A stretch of DNA of 64,000 nucleotides from Paramoeba atlantica. Taxonomy: Eukaryota > Discosea. The notes beneath the pieces are model-generated. The model had not been told where the DNA came from. It ran no database searches and worked only from the letters and a program-made list of their open reading frames with translations. Every line of letters starts with the position of its first letter. The stretch's first letter is position 1. This document shows positions 18,977-29,117 of the stretch, piece after piece. Both the position numbers and the translations under genes were made by a program. The stretch covers positions 62,001 to 126,000 of the forward strand of contig CDRNVI010000054.1 of the NCBI GenBank assembly GCA_977017575.1, given 5' to 3'.

Positions 18977-20337
18977 CTACATGCGGCTGTACGGATCGGC
19001 AGGATTTTCCTTCGAGCAAATATACTGGGCTTTAACGACCAACCCTTTACGCTTTAAATAATCCAACAAACGGCGAAGCTCCGACGTAATACCATCCGAA
19101 TTAGACATCTTACGATTTAATGCCGCGACGCAGGAAGTGTTATCAACGAAGACATCTACACACGTATCCCTACCAAAGTGATGGCCAAATTTTTCAAAGG
19201 CGAGGCGAACGGCGCGTGCCTCTGCGCGATTGACTTCATACTCAAAATCAGGTGGCCACCGCGACCCAGCACAAACGACTTGCCCGTAATCCAAATACAG
19301 GACCGCACCCCATCCCGTAGAGGATGCGTCTGTACACAAAATATGGTTATGCGGCACCGTGTCTGGGTGTGGAGGTGGATCGACGGGAGTTTTATACAAC
19401 AGCTTATCTCGCCACTCCGAAAGTGCGATTCGCACCGGCGTCGGTAAGGAAACGGGCTTATCCAGCAAAGTAGGGTCGCGATTTAGATTATTAATCCGAC
19501 GACGAACAATTTTCATTTCCAAGTGATAGTGAGGAAGGTGAACACCCATTACAGCGGAGGCGAAAATAAGGCGGCCTACCCCCGATTCCAAAGATGCATA
19601 AGTGGCTGCAGCAAAGTCATCCTGTCGCAATCGCCGCGAAATTTTGTCTCCTAAAGCCACTTTCCCTTGTCTATGAAAATACTTGATTCCATTGAATGTG
19701 TAAATCTGTGCGGGCGGCTCTCCACGATCTTTAAACAAGGCATTTAATCTGTCTGCTCTATCATCCACAAAACGAGCGTACTTATTTGCTATCTCATCCC
19801 GCGCGGCAAAACGGATACCATCAATATAAACGTCCAGTCCGGAATAAAAGAACGCGTGCTTTTCGGTACAGTAATTTCTGTCACCTGTTAGAGTTGCTGT
19901 CAAGGTGTGCATTAACTCGGGAGCGCACCGATGCCCCATGGGCATTACAGTCAATTCGTATAGATCCCCTTTTGCGTCTTTAAAGCGAAATTTTGACGAC
20001 TTTCCTCTGGTATTGCGACCTGCCAAAACCCACACGCCAAATCCCGTTTGACGGCACTTTCTTCTTTGGCGCGGTGCAGATAATACGCTGCATGTCTAAC
20101 GGGGACATACGGTTCATATATTTCCTTAATGCGATCATTATCTGCCTGCGTCCACGCTATAAAACGACGACGTTCGGAATGTTCATGTTCACCAGGTTCC
20201 ACAACTGTGAAAGGTATCACCCAATCCAAAGACGGCCGCACCTTAGCTTCTTCGTCTGATACTCTGGAAATGAAACCCGCCGCTGCTAATTCCTTTATGT
20301 CATTGTGCGGCAAAAACGACTTATATAGCGGAATTTG
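18977..20337 (-). pseudogene. RT-RNase H fragment of a DIRS/VIPER-like element (E)
   Basis: Minus strand from about 20337: LPHNDIKELAAAGFISRV, then RRRFIAWTQADNDRIKEIY and VKRDLACGFWQVAIPEES. A frameshift near 20005 joins it to KFRFKDAKGDLYELTVMPMG, DVYIDGIRFAA (about 19806-19838) and the RNase H with LCTDASSTGWGAVLYLD, NRAEARAVRLAF and VFVDNTSCVAALNR, ending NPADPYSRM. Gag and YR are absent: the upstream side is cut by RTE2 at 20338. RT motif C again reads YIDG. Confidence 0.75.
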
Positions 20338-20586
20338 ATTGATTGATTTTTAGGCAATCTATCTCCGAGGAGATGTTACCTCCCTAGGACAAGCCCCCCC
20401 TTATCGCTTGCTAGGAGCTGTGCCACGCAGCACGCAAGTCAAATCCGAAGATTTGACCATATCGAGCGCGAGCAGCCAGCTTATCTTTTTTTTTAACCCC
20501 TTTTATATACTACAAGAAAATATTCTTTATGAAAAAAACACTTCTTTTGAAGTGAAAAACACAACACACTCCAAAGATTATGCTGA

Positions 20587-20720
20587 ATGACACCCACCCT
20601 AGTTTCTTAGTACCTTGTTATATCCGGTACCGGGCGGTGTCATTCTCACGCTGCGATGTCTGGGTGACCGTTACCCTAGTTATTTTGTGCCTTGTTTTGT
20701 TGGCACCGGGTAGTGTCATC
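20587..20720 (-). repeat. Two hairpin modules at the RTE2 3' end
   Basis: On the minus strand two units read TGACACYRCCCGGTRCC, an A-rich loop, AACAAGGYRC and AACTAGGGTG. One has arms GTGCC/GGCAC, the other GTACC/GGTAC, a compensatory change. The same two units, in the same order, occur in the SINE-like repeat (36960-37098, and around 60200-61410). Confidence 0.75.
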
Positions 20721-22020
20721 CGCGGGACCTTGATCGTACCTTGATTTCAGAGTCTTGTGTGTTTGGATTTTGTTGTTTTGTATTTTGCGCCTCTTTCTCT
20801 TCCTTCCACCTTCTTGATAATCTTCTATAGCAGTTTTCCACGATACTTTATTTTGGGCTCTATATTTCCATGTGTTGCCCGTAGGCATTCCGGTCCTCGT
20901 TAGGGCATTTCTTATTGTATTCTCATACGCTGCTGTTGACTTGACTGGCCTTGCATGTTTTTTCATGTAATTGCCGAAGAGTACCTTGTTGGGTGTTCTT
21001 TCAGGGCCCATGCGGGCTACATGTCCTGAGAATTGGAGTGTACGTGTGTCTATCTTAATTTGCAAGTTGTCGAGACCGGCAGTATCTAGCGTTTTCTTGT
21101 GTGAAATATATAATGCGTTTGTATGGTCATTTTTGTCATATTCAACATAAGGGAGTTTTAAGGCGCTCCGGAGCATTCTGATATATGCGGTGTTAAGTTT
21201 TCGTATCTGTGTTTCCGTTATAGCCCAAGTTGCGCAACCGTAGAGCAATCTCGATGTAATGCAAGTTTCAAATATTTTGGATTTTAGTGTTCTGGAGATA
21301 GAGCTGCTCTTCCATATAGCCTTTAGTTGGCGTGTCCGCGCCCACGCGCTTTGTTCCCTGTGTTCTAGTTCACTATCTAGAGATGTGTCTTCGGTTATGA
21401 TAGTACCAAGATACTTGAATTCTGCTTCTTGCATGATTGCCTTACCGTTTAAGGTGAGGTTGAGGGATATTCGATCATCTATGCCGTGGGGTTGGATGAC
21501 TTGACATTTTGTCTTAGCAAAATTTATTTCGAACCCCCACTGTTGCAGAACGCAGCAAAGTTCTTGAACGGAGTTTTGTATCTCTATTTTGCTATCTGAC
21601 CATAGTGCTATATCATCTGCGTATTCTATTGAGCCAATGTTTTCAGTTCCTGTCGTTTTGTCTCCTCTATGCGTTCTTCCATTTGGAATTCGCCAGCTTA
21701 TTTGCACCCCAGGTTTGTGAATAAAGGCCTTTTTTGTCGCGTAGCCCAGAATTGCGTTGAAAAGTGTGCAGCTTAAAGGGCACCCTTGTTTCACACCAGA
21801 TGTGACTGAAAATTCTGGTCCTATTGATTCGCCCAGTCTGACGGAAGCTTTCGTTTCGTGGTAGAGACTCTGAAGCAGTTTTAACAAAGGTCCCTGAACC
21901 CCTAAGTTTGCTAATGCCTCCCAAACAATTTCCCTGGGGACCCTGTCATATGCTTTTGATAAATCTAGGTATACTACGTAAAGTGGTGTGTTGTGCCTTC
22001 GCATTTCCTCGGAGAAATTT
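20676..22020 (-). pseudogene. RTE2 reverse transcriptase, C-terminal two thirds
   Basis: Open from the truncation point: MRRHNTPLYVVYLDLSKAYD (motif A), GVKQGCPLSCTLFNAIL (motif B), EYADDIALWSDSK (motif C, about 21590-21630), FKYLGTIITEDTSLDSEL and LLYGCATWAIT, ending with a basic tail. It is closely related to RTE1 and RTE3. Endonuclease and the N-terminal part of RT are lost. The stop codon falls inside the first hairpin module. The apparent first 12 residues are inverted-repeat-element DNA. Confidence 0.8.
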
Positions 22021-22277
22021 TCTCTTCGTTGAGAAATCAACGAACGTACCCCCAAGCCAAAATGTGAAAGAAAACGGAAAGTCAGAATTCAGACAAAAAA
22101 ACAAAAAATTATTGAATTTAAAATGAAATTATATGTTTCATGCAACGTGTTTTCAACAGCCAATGGAAAAATTCGTTCAAAAGCAAAAAGTTAAAAAAGT
22201 CAAAAAAAGTCAAAATGATGAAGATTCATCGAAAGTGTACAACTTTCGATGAAGATTCATCGAAGGTCCCCCCTAGC
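22021..22277 (-). mobile_element. Partial copy of the inverted-repeat DNA element
   Basis: About 250 bases nearly identical, on the opposite strand, to 60300-60530. It ends at 22277 with the terminal sequence (minus strand GGCTAGGGGGGACCTTCG). Internal palindromes: TTCGTTGA/TCAACGAA and CTTCGATGAA/TTCATCGAAG. The other terminus is missing. It joins RTE2 on one side to a LINE II scrap on the other, so it marks a rearrangement rather than a clean insertion. Confidence 0.7.
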
Positions 22278-22471
22278 CGATCTTGCAATGTCGTCACGAG
22301 AAGGCGAGTTGAACGCGTTTTTTAGGTCGATTGATAGAATAGCGTACTCCTCCTTGTAAAGTGCGTGCAGTTTGTGGACGACTTGCTCGCAACCACCTTT
22401 CAGCATTACCCCATGCTGTATGGGCGTAAAGAGTTTCTCCAAGCTCCCTTCGTGTCGTTGTAGTAAGATTG
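22278..22471 (-). pseudogene. LINE II reverse transcriptase scrap
   Basis: Minus strand: LLQRHEGSLEKLFTPIQHG, KGGCEQVVHKLHALY and AILSIDLKNAFNSPSRDD (motif A). Broken at both ends, by the inverted-repeat element (22277) and by SINE-like DNA (22472). Confidence 0.75.
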
Positions 22472-22579
22472 ATGATGATGTATTGGGCCTTTTGACTCCG
22501 AAAAGTTATGGCCCCTCAACTCCCCAAACGGGCAGTCCGAATACGTCTTGCGACGTATCCGGAGAGCCAGCCATAGAAA
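22472..22579 (-). repeat. SINE-like repeat, 3' fragment with GAT/ATC tail
   Basis: About 107 bases matching 59924-60031, beginning with the GATGATGATG tail (plus strand) and TATTGGGCCTTTTGACTCCG. It stops at AGAAAGCTAC, after which unrelated DNA leads to the SL of the intact LINE II. Confidence 0.8.
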
Positions 22580-22609
22580 GCTACTGAATTATCGCTTCCT
22601 CCCACCATC

Positions 22610-22645
22610 CTTTAACGATAAAGATACAGTTTCTGTACCTTGTTG
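22610..22645 (+). other. Spliced-leader-like exon at the 5' end of the intact LINE II
   Basis: Matches 17561-17598 base for base from CTTTAACGATAAAG to the final TACCTTGTTG, lacking only the first two bases. It is followed by a 27-base T-rich leader and the ATG at 22673. It is not followed by an SL RNA intron. The simplest reading is reverse transcription of a trans-spliced, essentially full-length LINE mRNA. Confidence 0.85.
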
Positions 22646-22672
22646 TTTTCTTTCCTACTCTTTTTCAAATAA

Positions 22673-25600
22673 ATGGGCATGCTGACGCGTGCCAAGGCGA
22701 AGGAGACGGGGGTAGCTCCCGTCGTCCAGTCGCTTCCACCCACACGCCGGAAGAAGAAACTGACCGCGGGAACGCCACTGCCGCCGCCATCGCCACAACC
22801 GCCACCACAACGATCGCCACCACCGCCGCAGCAACGATCACCACCACCACAGCCACCACTGCAGCCATCGGCGCGAACACAGCAACGTCCACCACAAAAA
22901 CCACCGCAACAATCGCCACTCCCGAAACGGCTGCAGCAACGAACACCACCACCACCGCAACAAACGCCGCCACCACCGCAACAAATGCTCTTTCTTCCAG
23001 CACCGCAACAATCGCCACCCCCGCAACGGCCGGACCATTTAACATGCACACCTCCCCCGCGCACACCCGTAGATACATCGCTCACTCGTCCGGGTACCCC
23101 GCCAACCGTGAAAAAGAATGCAAAAAAAGGTTTTCGAATGTCCTTTTACCAGTTGAAGAAACAAATTGAAGAAGAAGAAAGAAAAGTAAAGGAAAGAAAA
23201 GACCAGGAAGCGAACGCTACGAGGCAAGGAAAAATCAGTTCATTAATTCGCATTCGTCGACCCGAAGGATACAAGTTAACGCCGCACAATGAAAACGGGT
23301 GGAGTTCCATTATTGCGAAGTCGTGTTGCGCGGCTGCTAAAACCTGCGGGGCAGCTGTTTCGGCCATAGCATCGATCGCAAACAGTCAGCCAAACATAGC
23401 CCTACCTGAACTTTCAAACCGCGGTCAGAATGCATCACCGGAAGAGCTACAAGTCAAGGAAGGAGCAAAAAAAAGAATCAGTCAGAGCAAGAATGATGCC
23501 AATTGGAACGATCAGGGGGAGGTAACAAGGGATACGTCTTGCACTCCAGTTGAGAAAAATCCAACGTCTACACCGGTGCGTCAAATAAAAGTTAAGTTCG
23601 TAAATTCAAAATCCCCAACAAAGAAGCTAACAGAAAAGAAAAGTGATGAACTAGAAGGTACAGACTCGGACAACATGGATAAAAACATCCCCGAAGCTGA
23701 AGGAGGTCTGTCGGAAGATCGAAATCCCCAGTGCACTGACCCAAAAGATCCGAAATTTAAAGGATACAAATGGGTAGGAAACGGTTATGTTTATGACGTT
23801 TACAGTTTCGACCCATTCTCCGATGCGCTCGACGAGGCGGACCCCACCGCAGTCTACACGCCCACCGGAACTATCACGCCGCCAGATGAGAGTACGGGCA
23901 TATTCTTGACTCCAAAAACGCCAGATGCCCCGGACATGAGGCCAGATGCCCCGGACATCGCGTTTATGACGCCTTTTGACGCGAATCAGACGAAAGAAAG
24001 GCCTAATGAGGACACGAACGCATCACCCTTATCCAATGTTGCGTCTGCATTCCATAATAAAAATGAAGTGTTCGTAGAGGAACGTACGGACAACGGGATT
24101 GCGTCCATCGTAGGTCAGAACCCTGATCTGCAAGACTATCTGCAGGATGCAGGGGGGACAGACTCTACCGCTTCTGAGCGACAAACCAATCATTCAGCTC
24201 GATCGGTAAATTCTGTGTTCTCCTCTCCGCAACCTCACAAGTCATACGGTACGATTAGTGATGGGAACCCCGTACAATCGGAACTTCCCAGTCCTCTTCC
24301 AGCGCCTGACGAAAATTCTGGTGGTACAACTTTGTCTGAAATGGGGAATGTGTTGAACTCCGCGCTAGATAGAATTCGGTTCGTAGAGAATGCGAATTCG
24401 GCAGAGATGTGTGACACACTGTCGTCCCAATTCGCTACACGAGGCTTTCCTCTACAAGCAAGCGATATCCAATCGAAGTCTCAACATATCAAAAAAGGAA
24501 CGCTATGTTCGGTCGCGTGGTCTTTCGGGAATCGAGATGACACCAACATTTCACTTGGGGAAGTGACCAGCGTGTATCGTAGGAAAGGTTCTTGGAAGCT
24601 GAACATAATCTACTCGGGGATCGTAGGGCATAAAGTTGGTGAGGAATTCACTGGGACACTACCGCCCCACGAAAGTGTGAGGGTTAACGGGATGATATGG
24701 CATGCTGCAGCACCCCCGTGTACAGCCTCTACGCCCATTGATCCAAACGACGGTCAATCGCAAGGGGAATACATGTTTGGGCAGTCGGCCGAGCAAAGCA
24801 TGAGTAACTCGAAGGAAGGTTGGAAGTCAAAGGACTTGGATTACGTGCCCATTCCAACATCTCGCGTCATAAAACCGGAAATGATATCCGCTGTAATCGC
24901 GTCTTACCGAGAAATAATGCGTGAATACATCAACAGTACTTATCCACAAAGGCACAAAATCTGGCACGAAGTTCTCTCAGCGATGAAATATTCCCTAGCA
25001 ATAGTGCGTCAAGCCTCCAATCGCCGAAGACGCCGCCGCCCATTCGAAGCCGACAGCGAAACATCTGGCGATCATCCAACCAAGTCTGATGAGCACGAAG
25101 CGGATAAAAGAGCAATAAAAAAGGCAACGCGTTTAGTCATGGAAGGATGCGCGAGAAAGGCATGCAAAACTCTTGATCAGAAATTCATCCCAAACACTCT
25201 GTCGGATGATCAGATTCTAGATAGGCTGAAGGATTTACATCCGCAACACGAATACAAGTTTAACCTACCAAATGATGCGCCTCTTCTTACTGGTTTGGAT
25301 TCTTCTGAGCTTCGGTCAGCAGGGATGCGTTTAGTAAGAGGAGCTAGCCCAGGTCCGACAGGCACTACAGACAGCGTCGTGCGTCTCCTTATTGATGACC
25401 CAGTGTGCAGCCCAAACCTTTGCCACATGCTCATGGATCTAATCAACGGTTTTCTTCCGCGAGATCTGATGAAACGTTTGGCAAGATCACGTCTAGTAGC
25501 GATTCAGAAAACAGGAGGTGGTATCCGCCCCGTGGCCATCGGTGAGGTGCTGATGAAGCTTGCCGGCAACATTCTCGTTCAGCGATACGAATCCACGATT

Positions 25601-27544
25601 CAACCCCTTTTCGCACCAATGCAGCAAGGTGTGCTTTCAAAATCGGGGAGTGAGCGCATTGTACACACCTTAAATGAACGATACAGAAAAGGCGCGTGCA
25701 TCTTAGCCATCGACCTAAAAAATGCGTTCAATACCCCGTCGCGGAATCTTATCGCCAAACATGTTTTTGGACTAGCTACTCTCCGACCGTTTCAAAGGTT
25801 TTTCCACGCGGAGTATGCTGAAGCTTCCGAATTACTTTTCTACGGCGCTAAGACAAACCGTTTGACCGGCATAGTGAAAAGCACTAGTGGCGTCCGTCAA
25901 GGCTCAACGCTATCCACCATTTATTTTTGCGCTCTGTTGCAGCCAATATTAGAAAATCTTGCTGAAGAATTTCCTGGAGTTGAAATCTGCGCGTACATAG
26001 ACGATATCAACCTTGTTTCCGACGACCCGCAGCTTTTAACAAAAGCTTTCACACGCCTCCAATCCCTATTGCAAGACTGCAGCCTGATTGTTTCAACAAA
26101 CAAATGCATGTGGTTTGGAGGGACGGGGAACATTCCAATGCCGCAAGAACTCAGCAGTGCAGAGGTAAAAAAAGCAGACTGTACGATAAAGGTACTGGGT
26201 GCTTTCATCGGCGAAGAAAGTAAGGTCAGCGAAGAGCTGGTGAAATCTTTGCAAAAACATTATGAAATTTTTCGACGTCTGAAGCAGATGGGTATCAACA
26301 ACACGTCGGCACAATTGTTGTCCAAATGCGTGAATGTACGTCAGAACTACCAGTCGAGAGTACACCACCCCATAGTCTCCGAAAATCTAGCTAAACTATT
26401 CGATCACGAGGTAGAAGAGGTGTTGAATTCGTGGTTTGGAACGCTATCTCAGGATCAGATAACTCAGTTACGTTTACCGGTTAAGAAAGGCGGGCTGGGC
26501 CTGACGGCTTGTCTCCCAATTCGGTGTGCAGCCTTTGAGTCCTCTTGGTATTCAGTTTTCGAGCGCCCAATTAATCTTTCAGCTCAAGTCGAACACCAAG
26601 GAGACCAGACGCACGCCATTTTGCAGTCCGACACCGACACCAGCGTGCCAACAGCAACAACCGACACCAGCGTTCCTATCGACGAAGATACGGCGGCGGC
26701 AGCTCTTCACACGAAAGCGTGGGACCTTTTGTCTTCTTCGAAGTCAGACTCGGTTGCCATCTTACAAGCAGTCTCATATAAGGGCAACGCAGAATGGGTC
26801 ATGTCTAATGCTAAGTTTGTTCCCTCGCGCCTTTTTTCGCTTGCTTTAATGCCGCGACTCGGAATCGCGCATCCTCTACTACCAAAACAGTTGCTCTGCC
26901 CCGGGTGCCGGATTCTGCTAGATTCGAAAGCCATGCTCGCGCACATACCTGGCTGTTCGAAATGCCCCGGTCTCAACGCCACAGCGAAGCATAACTCTTT
27001 AGTAAATTTTCTCTACGAGTTGTGTTTAAAAGCTGGGATTCCCTGCGAAAAAGAGCCGCGTAATTTCGCAACGTTTTCGTGCACACAATGCAACGAAAAA
27101 GTGGATCCTGATTACAGACGGACGCATGGAAAAGTTTGCGGAGGCCGTTCTTTCCGCAGATCGGGTCCCGATCTTGTAGTTTTTTGGAATTCCGGCGAGA
27201 TATTCTATGATTTCACCGTGATTCACGAGTTAGCGCCCTCTAATCTCGGAACAAAATGTGGCAAACTTTTTCGCGACGCGATCAAACGTAAACAAGACAC
27301 CTATGTTCGCTCGGGTTTGATATCAGAGGAAACGTTTCGGTGCGTGCCAGTGCTGTCAGGCGGGTCTCTACACGAAAATACGAAATCTCTTCTCAACGCC
27401 CTAGCAGACGCTTGTTGCCTGCCTCGAAAACAGACGCAGATGGAGTTTCAACTCTGTCTTCAAGAGTTGAATGGAGCTGTTGTATATTCGCAGCTGAGAT
27501 CCTTTCTTGAGAAGGACAAACGGGGTACAGACTATGCGATATGA
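22673..27544 (+). CDS. Intact RLE-LINE subfamily II protein, 1,623 residues
   Basis: One uninterrupted frame from the ATG at 22673, 27 bases after the SL. Order: basic start MGMLTRAKAKETG; Pro/Gln-rich low-complexity tract (residues about 35-140); a KKQIEEEERKVKERKDQE coil (about 165-180); a long disordered acidic region; the conserved small domain (CSVAWSFGN to VRVNGMIWHA, about 609-680); RT with IRPVAIGE (about 950), CILAIDLKNAFNTPSR (1009-1025), GVRQGSTLSTIYF (about 1073-1086) and AYIDDINL (1108-1115); thumb; CPGCRILL...HIPGC finger (about 1409-1430); CTQCNEKVDPDYRRTHGKVC finger (about 1470-1490); nuclease RSGPDLVVFW...FYDFTVIHE (about 1496-1520). All catalytic residues expected for RT and RLE are present. 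It is the best candidate in the window for an autonomous element able to drive the others. Confidence 0.92.
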   Translation: MGMLTRAKAKETGVAPVVQSLPPTRRKKKLTAGTPLPPPSPQPPPQRSPPPPQQRSPPPQPPLQPSARTQQRPPQKPPQQSPLPKRLQQRTPPPPQQTPPPPQQMLFLPAPQQSPPPQRPDHLTCTPPPRTPVDTSLTRPGTPPTVKKNAKKGFRMSFYQLKKQIEEEERKVKERKDQEANATRQGKISSLIRIRRPEGYKLTPHNENGWSSIIAKSCCAAAKTCGAAVSAIASIANSQPNIALPELSNRGQNASPEELQVKEGAKKRISQSKNDANWNDQGEVTRDTSCTPVEKNPTSTPVRQIKVKFVNSKSPTKKLTEKKSDELEGTDSDNMDKNIPEAEGGLSEDRNPQCTDPKDPKFKGYKWVGNGYVYDVYSFDPFSDALDEADPTAVYTPTGTITPPDESTGIFLTPKTPDAPDMRPDAPDIAFMTPFDANQTKERPNEDTNASPLSNVASAFHNKNEVFVEERTDNGIASIVGQNPDLQDYLQDAGGTDSTASERQTNHSARSVNSVFSSPQPHKSYGTISDGNPVQSELPSPLPAPDENSGGTTLSEMGNVLNSALDRIRFVENANSAEMCDTLSSQFATRGFPLQASDIQSKSQHIKKGTLCSVAWSFGNRDDTNISLGEVTSVYRRKGSWKLNIIYSGIVGHKVGEEFTGTLPPHESVRVNGMIWHAAAPPCTASTPIDPNDGQSQGEYMFGQSAEQSMSNSKEGWKSKDLDYVPIPTSRVIKPEMISAVIASYREIMREYINSTYPQRHKIWHEVLSAMKYSLAIVRQASNRRRRRRPFEADSETSGDHPTKSDEHEADKRAIKKATRLVMEGCARKACKTLDQKFIPNTLSDDQILDRLKDLHPQHEYKFNLPNDAPLLTGLDSSELRSAGMRLVRGASPGPTGTTDSVVRLLIDDPVCSPNLCHMLMDLINGFLPRDLMKRLARSRLVAIQKTGGGIRPVAIGEVLMKLAGNILVQRYESTIQPLFAPMQQGVLSKSGSERIVHTLNERYRKGACILAIDLKNAFNTPSRNLIAKHVFGLATLRPFQRFFHAEYAEASELLFYGAKTNRLTGIVKSTSGVRQGSTLSTIYFCALLQPILENLAEEFPGVEICAYIDDINLVSDDPQLLTKAFTRLQSLLQDCSLIVSTNKCMWFGGTGNIPMPQELSSAEVKKADCTIKVLGAFIGEESKVSEELVKSLQKHYEIFRRLKQMGINNTSAQLLSKCVNVRQNYQSRVHHPIVSENLAKLFDHEVEEVLNSWFGTLSQDQITQLRLPVKKGGLGLTACLPIRCAAFESSWYSVFERPINLSAQVEHQGDQTHAILQSDTDTSVPTATTDTSVPIDEDTAAAALHTKAWDLLSSSKSDSVAILQAVSYKGNAEWVMSNAKFVPSRLFSLALMPRLGIAHPLLPKQLLCPGCRILLDSKAMLAHIPGCSKCPGLNATAKHNSLVNFLYELCLKAGIPCEKEPRNFATFSCTQCNEKVDPDYRRTHGKVCGGRSFRRSGPDLVVFWNSGEIFYDFTVIHELAPSNLGTKCGKLFRDAIKRKQDTYVRSGLISEETFRCVPVLSGGSLHENTKSLLNALADACCLPRKQTQMEFQLCLQELNGAVVYSQLRSFLEKDKRGTDYAI

Positions 27545-27915
27545 AGGAACAATGGCAGGAATGTGTTTCGTTTTTTTTTGTTTTTGTTTTGATTTGAATA
27601 GATTGTAGGGTGTAGCGCCAAATTTGTAGTCGGAAGTCAACGTCCATGCTTACGTCGACGACGTTAATCTCGCATATGCATCTTTCCGGCATTGTATTGC
27701 TTTATCCGGATCTTCCATTAGTTGTAACACTGTTAAATGCGTTTTTGAGATCCCACCATATATAACGATCTACAGATGTGGATGTTGATCTTCAGAAAGA
27801 TAAATGTACCAAGAGTGATATAAGCCCCTCGGCTAAGTTTCCATGCGTAGACTTCTAGATTTTAACCCATCTAACCTAAATTTATTCATTACTAACAAAG
27901 GAAAAACCACTTAGA
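27545..27915 (+). pseudogene. 3' flank of LINE II with a degenerate RT motif C relic
   Basis: No poly(A) follows the LINE stop; T-rich DNA is seen instead. At about 27638-27685 the plus strand reads VHAYVDDVNLA, like RT motif C of the RLE-LINEs, followed by FRHCIALSGSS without further similarity. It is probably a decayed LINE scrap. Nothing else is recognised up to 27915. Confidence 0.35.
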
Positions 27916-28016
27916 AAGCGAGAGCCATCTCACTCTCATCAGAAATAAACTTCTTCAACTGCGAAAAGGTCACAGCTCCGTTGAGTTCCTGTAAGTGGAG
28001 AGTAAATTCTTGGAGA
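27916..28016 (-). pseudogene. LINE II extreme C-terminus (scrap)
   Basis: The minus strand encodes QEFTLHLQELNGAVTFSQL and the following residues to a stop, the last 33 codons of LINE II. It is cut at 28017 by the poly(A) end of the next LINE II insertion, in the same orientation. The rest of this host copy is not found in the window. Confidence 0.75.
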
Positions 28017-28017
28017 G

Positions 28018-29115
28018 TTTTTTTTTTTTTTTTTTTTTGACTATTGACAAACTCGTCTTCCGCACGCCAATTTGCGTTGCTGAAACACGGTCCAGCAAAC
28101 AGGCACCGTCAGAAATCTTTATGAGACATGTTCACCTTCCCCCCTTCTCTCAATTTTCAAAGAGAAACTATCCCGAAAATGAAATCTATATAATTTTATA
28201 AGCTGACTCAGCTTATAGTGATATTGTGTTTAGAACTTATATACTATATTCTTGAGTTTGCGTGCAGCCGTCTAAGTATTTCTTTAGCTGCGCATAAATC
28301 CCTAATCCATTAAGCTCCTGAATCGTCAGCTTCATTTCGAGTTCGACCTGTTTCCTGTTTAGCATGGCCGCGTCTGCTAGCGAGTGTACCAAGTTCTGCG
28401 TATTGCGGTGCAAAGCGCCTCCTGCCAGTACGGGTAAACATTGAAATGAGTCTTCACGAATTAAGTTCGTACGTACATATGTGTTGGACTTTCGCTGCAG
28501 CGCGTCATTCATGAGCTGTGTGCATTTCTTTCCACGATTAGACATTGAGAGTTCGTGAATAACTGTCAGATCATAGAAGACCGCACCCGTGTTCCAATAG
28601 ATCACGAGATCGGGGCCAGACCGACAAAGTTTTTTTCCTGCACAAGTCTTCTGATGTACCAACTGGTTTTCCGGACTGATTGTAGATCGGCAAGCGATGC
28701 ACTTCCACGTAGAAAAGTTTCTAGGTTCCGTTTCACATGGGATGCCTGCTTTCACGCATAGACGATGTAAAAATCCGACAAGTGAGTTATGTTTCACGGT
28801 CGTATTTATACCTGAACATTGAGCACAGCCTGGGATATGGGTGAGGGCGTTTCGGTTATTGAGGAGAATACCGCACCCTGGACACAATAGACTGGTAGGT
28901 AGGTCTGGGTGTTGGGCATTTAGTCGTGGCATAATCGCGAGTTTGAAGAGATGGGAAGGGATGTACTTCGCGTTGGAAAGGATCCAGTCGCTGTTTCCTT
29001 TGAAGGATGTGGCTTGTAGAATGGGCTTAATGTCGGGATCCGTTTGCAACTCTTTCAATACTTCGACATGATGAATGCTGGTGGAAGCTTTTTCGTCCAC
29101 TGGTATGACTTTCAT
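28018..29115 (-). pseudogene. LINE II C-terminal third with 3' UTR and poly(A)
   Basis: Codes 29115-28237: linker, DWILSNAKYIPSHLFKLAIM, CPGCGILLNNRNALTHIPGC finger, CIACRSTISPENQLVHQKTC finger, nuclease RSGPDLVIYW...VFYDLTVIHEL (about 28555-28630), ending LDGCTQTQEYSI. The 200-base 3' UTR has an ATAAGCTGA/TCAGCTTAT hairpin (about 28200) and ends in an A run of about 22 (28018-28039). It is 5'-truncated at 29115, where LINE I begins on the other strand. The visible coding part is open. Confidence 0.8.
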
Positions 29116-29117
29116 TG

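Larger units (their letters stand above)
20338..22020 (-). mobile_element. RTE-like LINE, copy RTE2 (5'-truncated)
   Basis: Minus strand. The RT-coding part (20676-22020) is followed by a 3' UTR bearing two hairpin modules shared with the SINE-like repeat, and a tail of AATC repeats on the minus strand (about 20338-20352) at the junction with DIRS element E. The 5' part is missing where the inverted-repeat element begins (22021). Confidence 0.7.

Noticed and set aside
22021-22277. A clean insertion of the inverted-repeat element
   Set aside because: One terminus is missing, flanks are different elements and no 8-bp duplication is visible.
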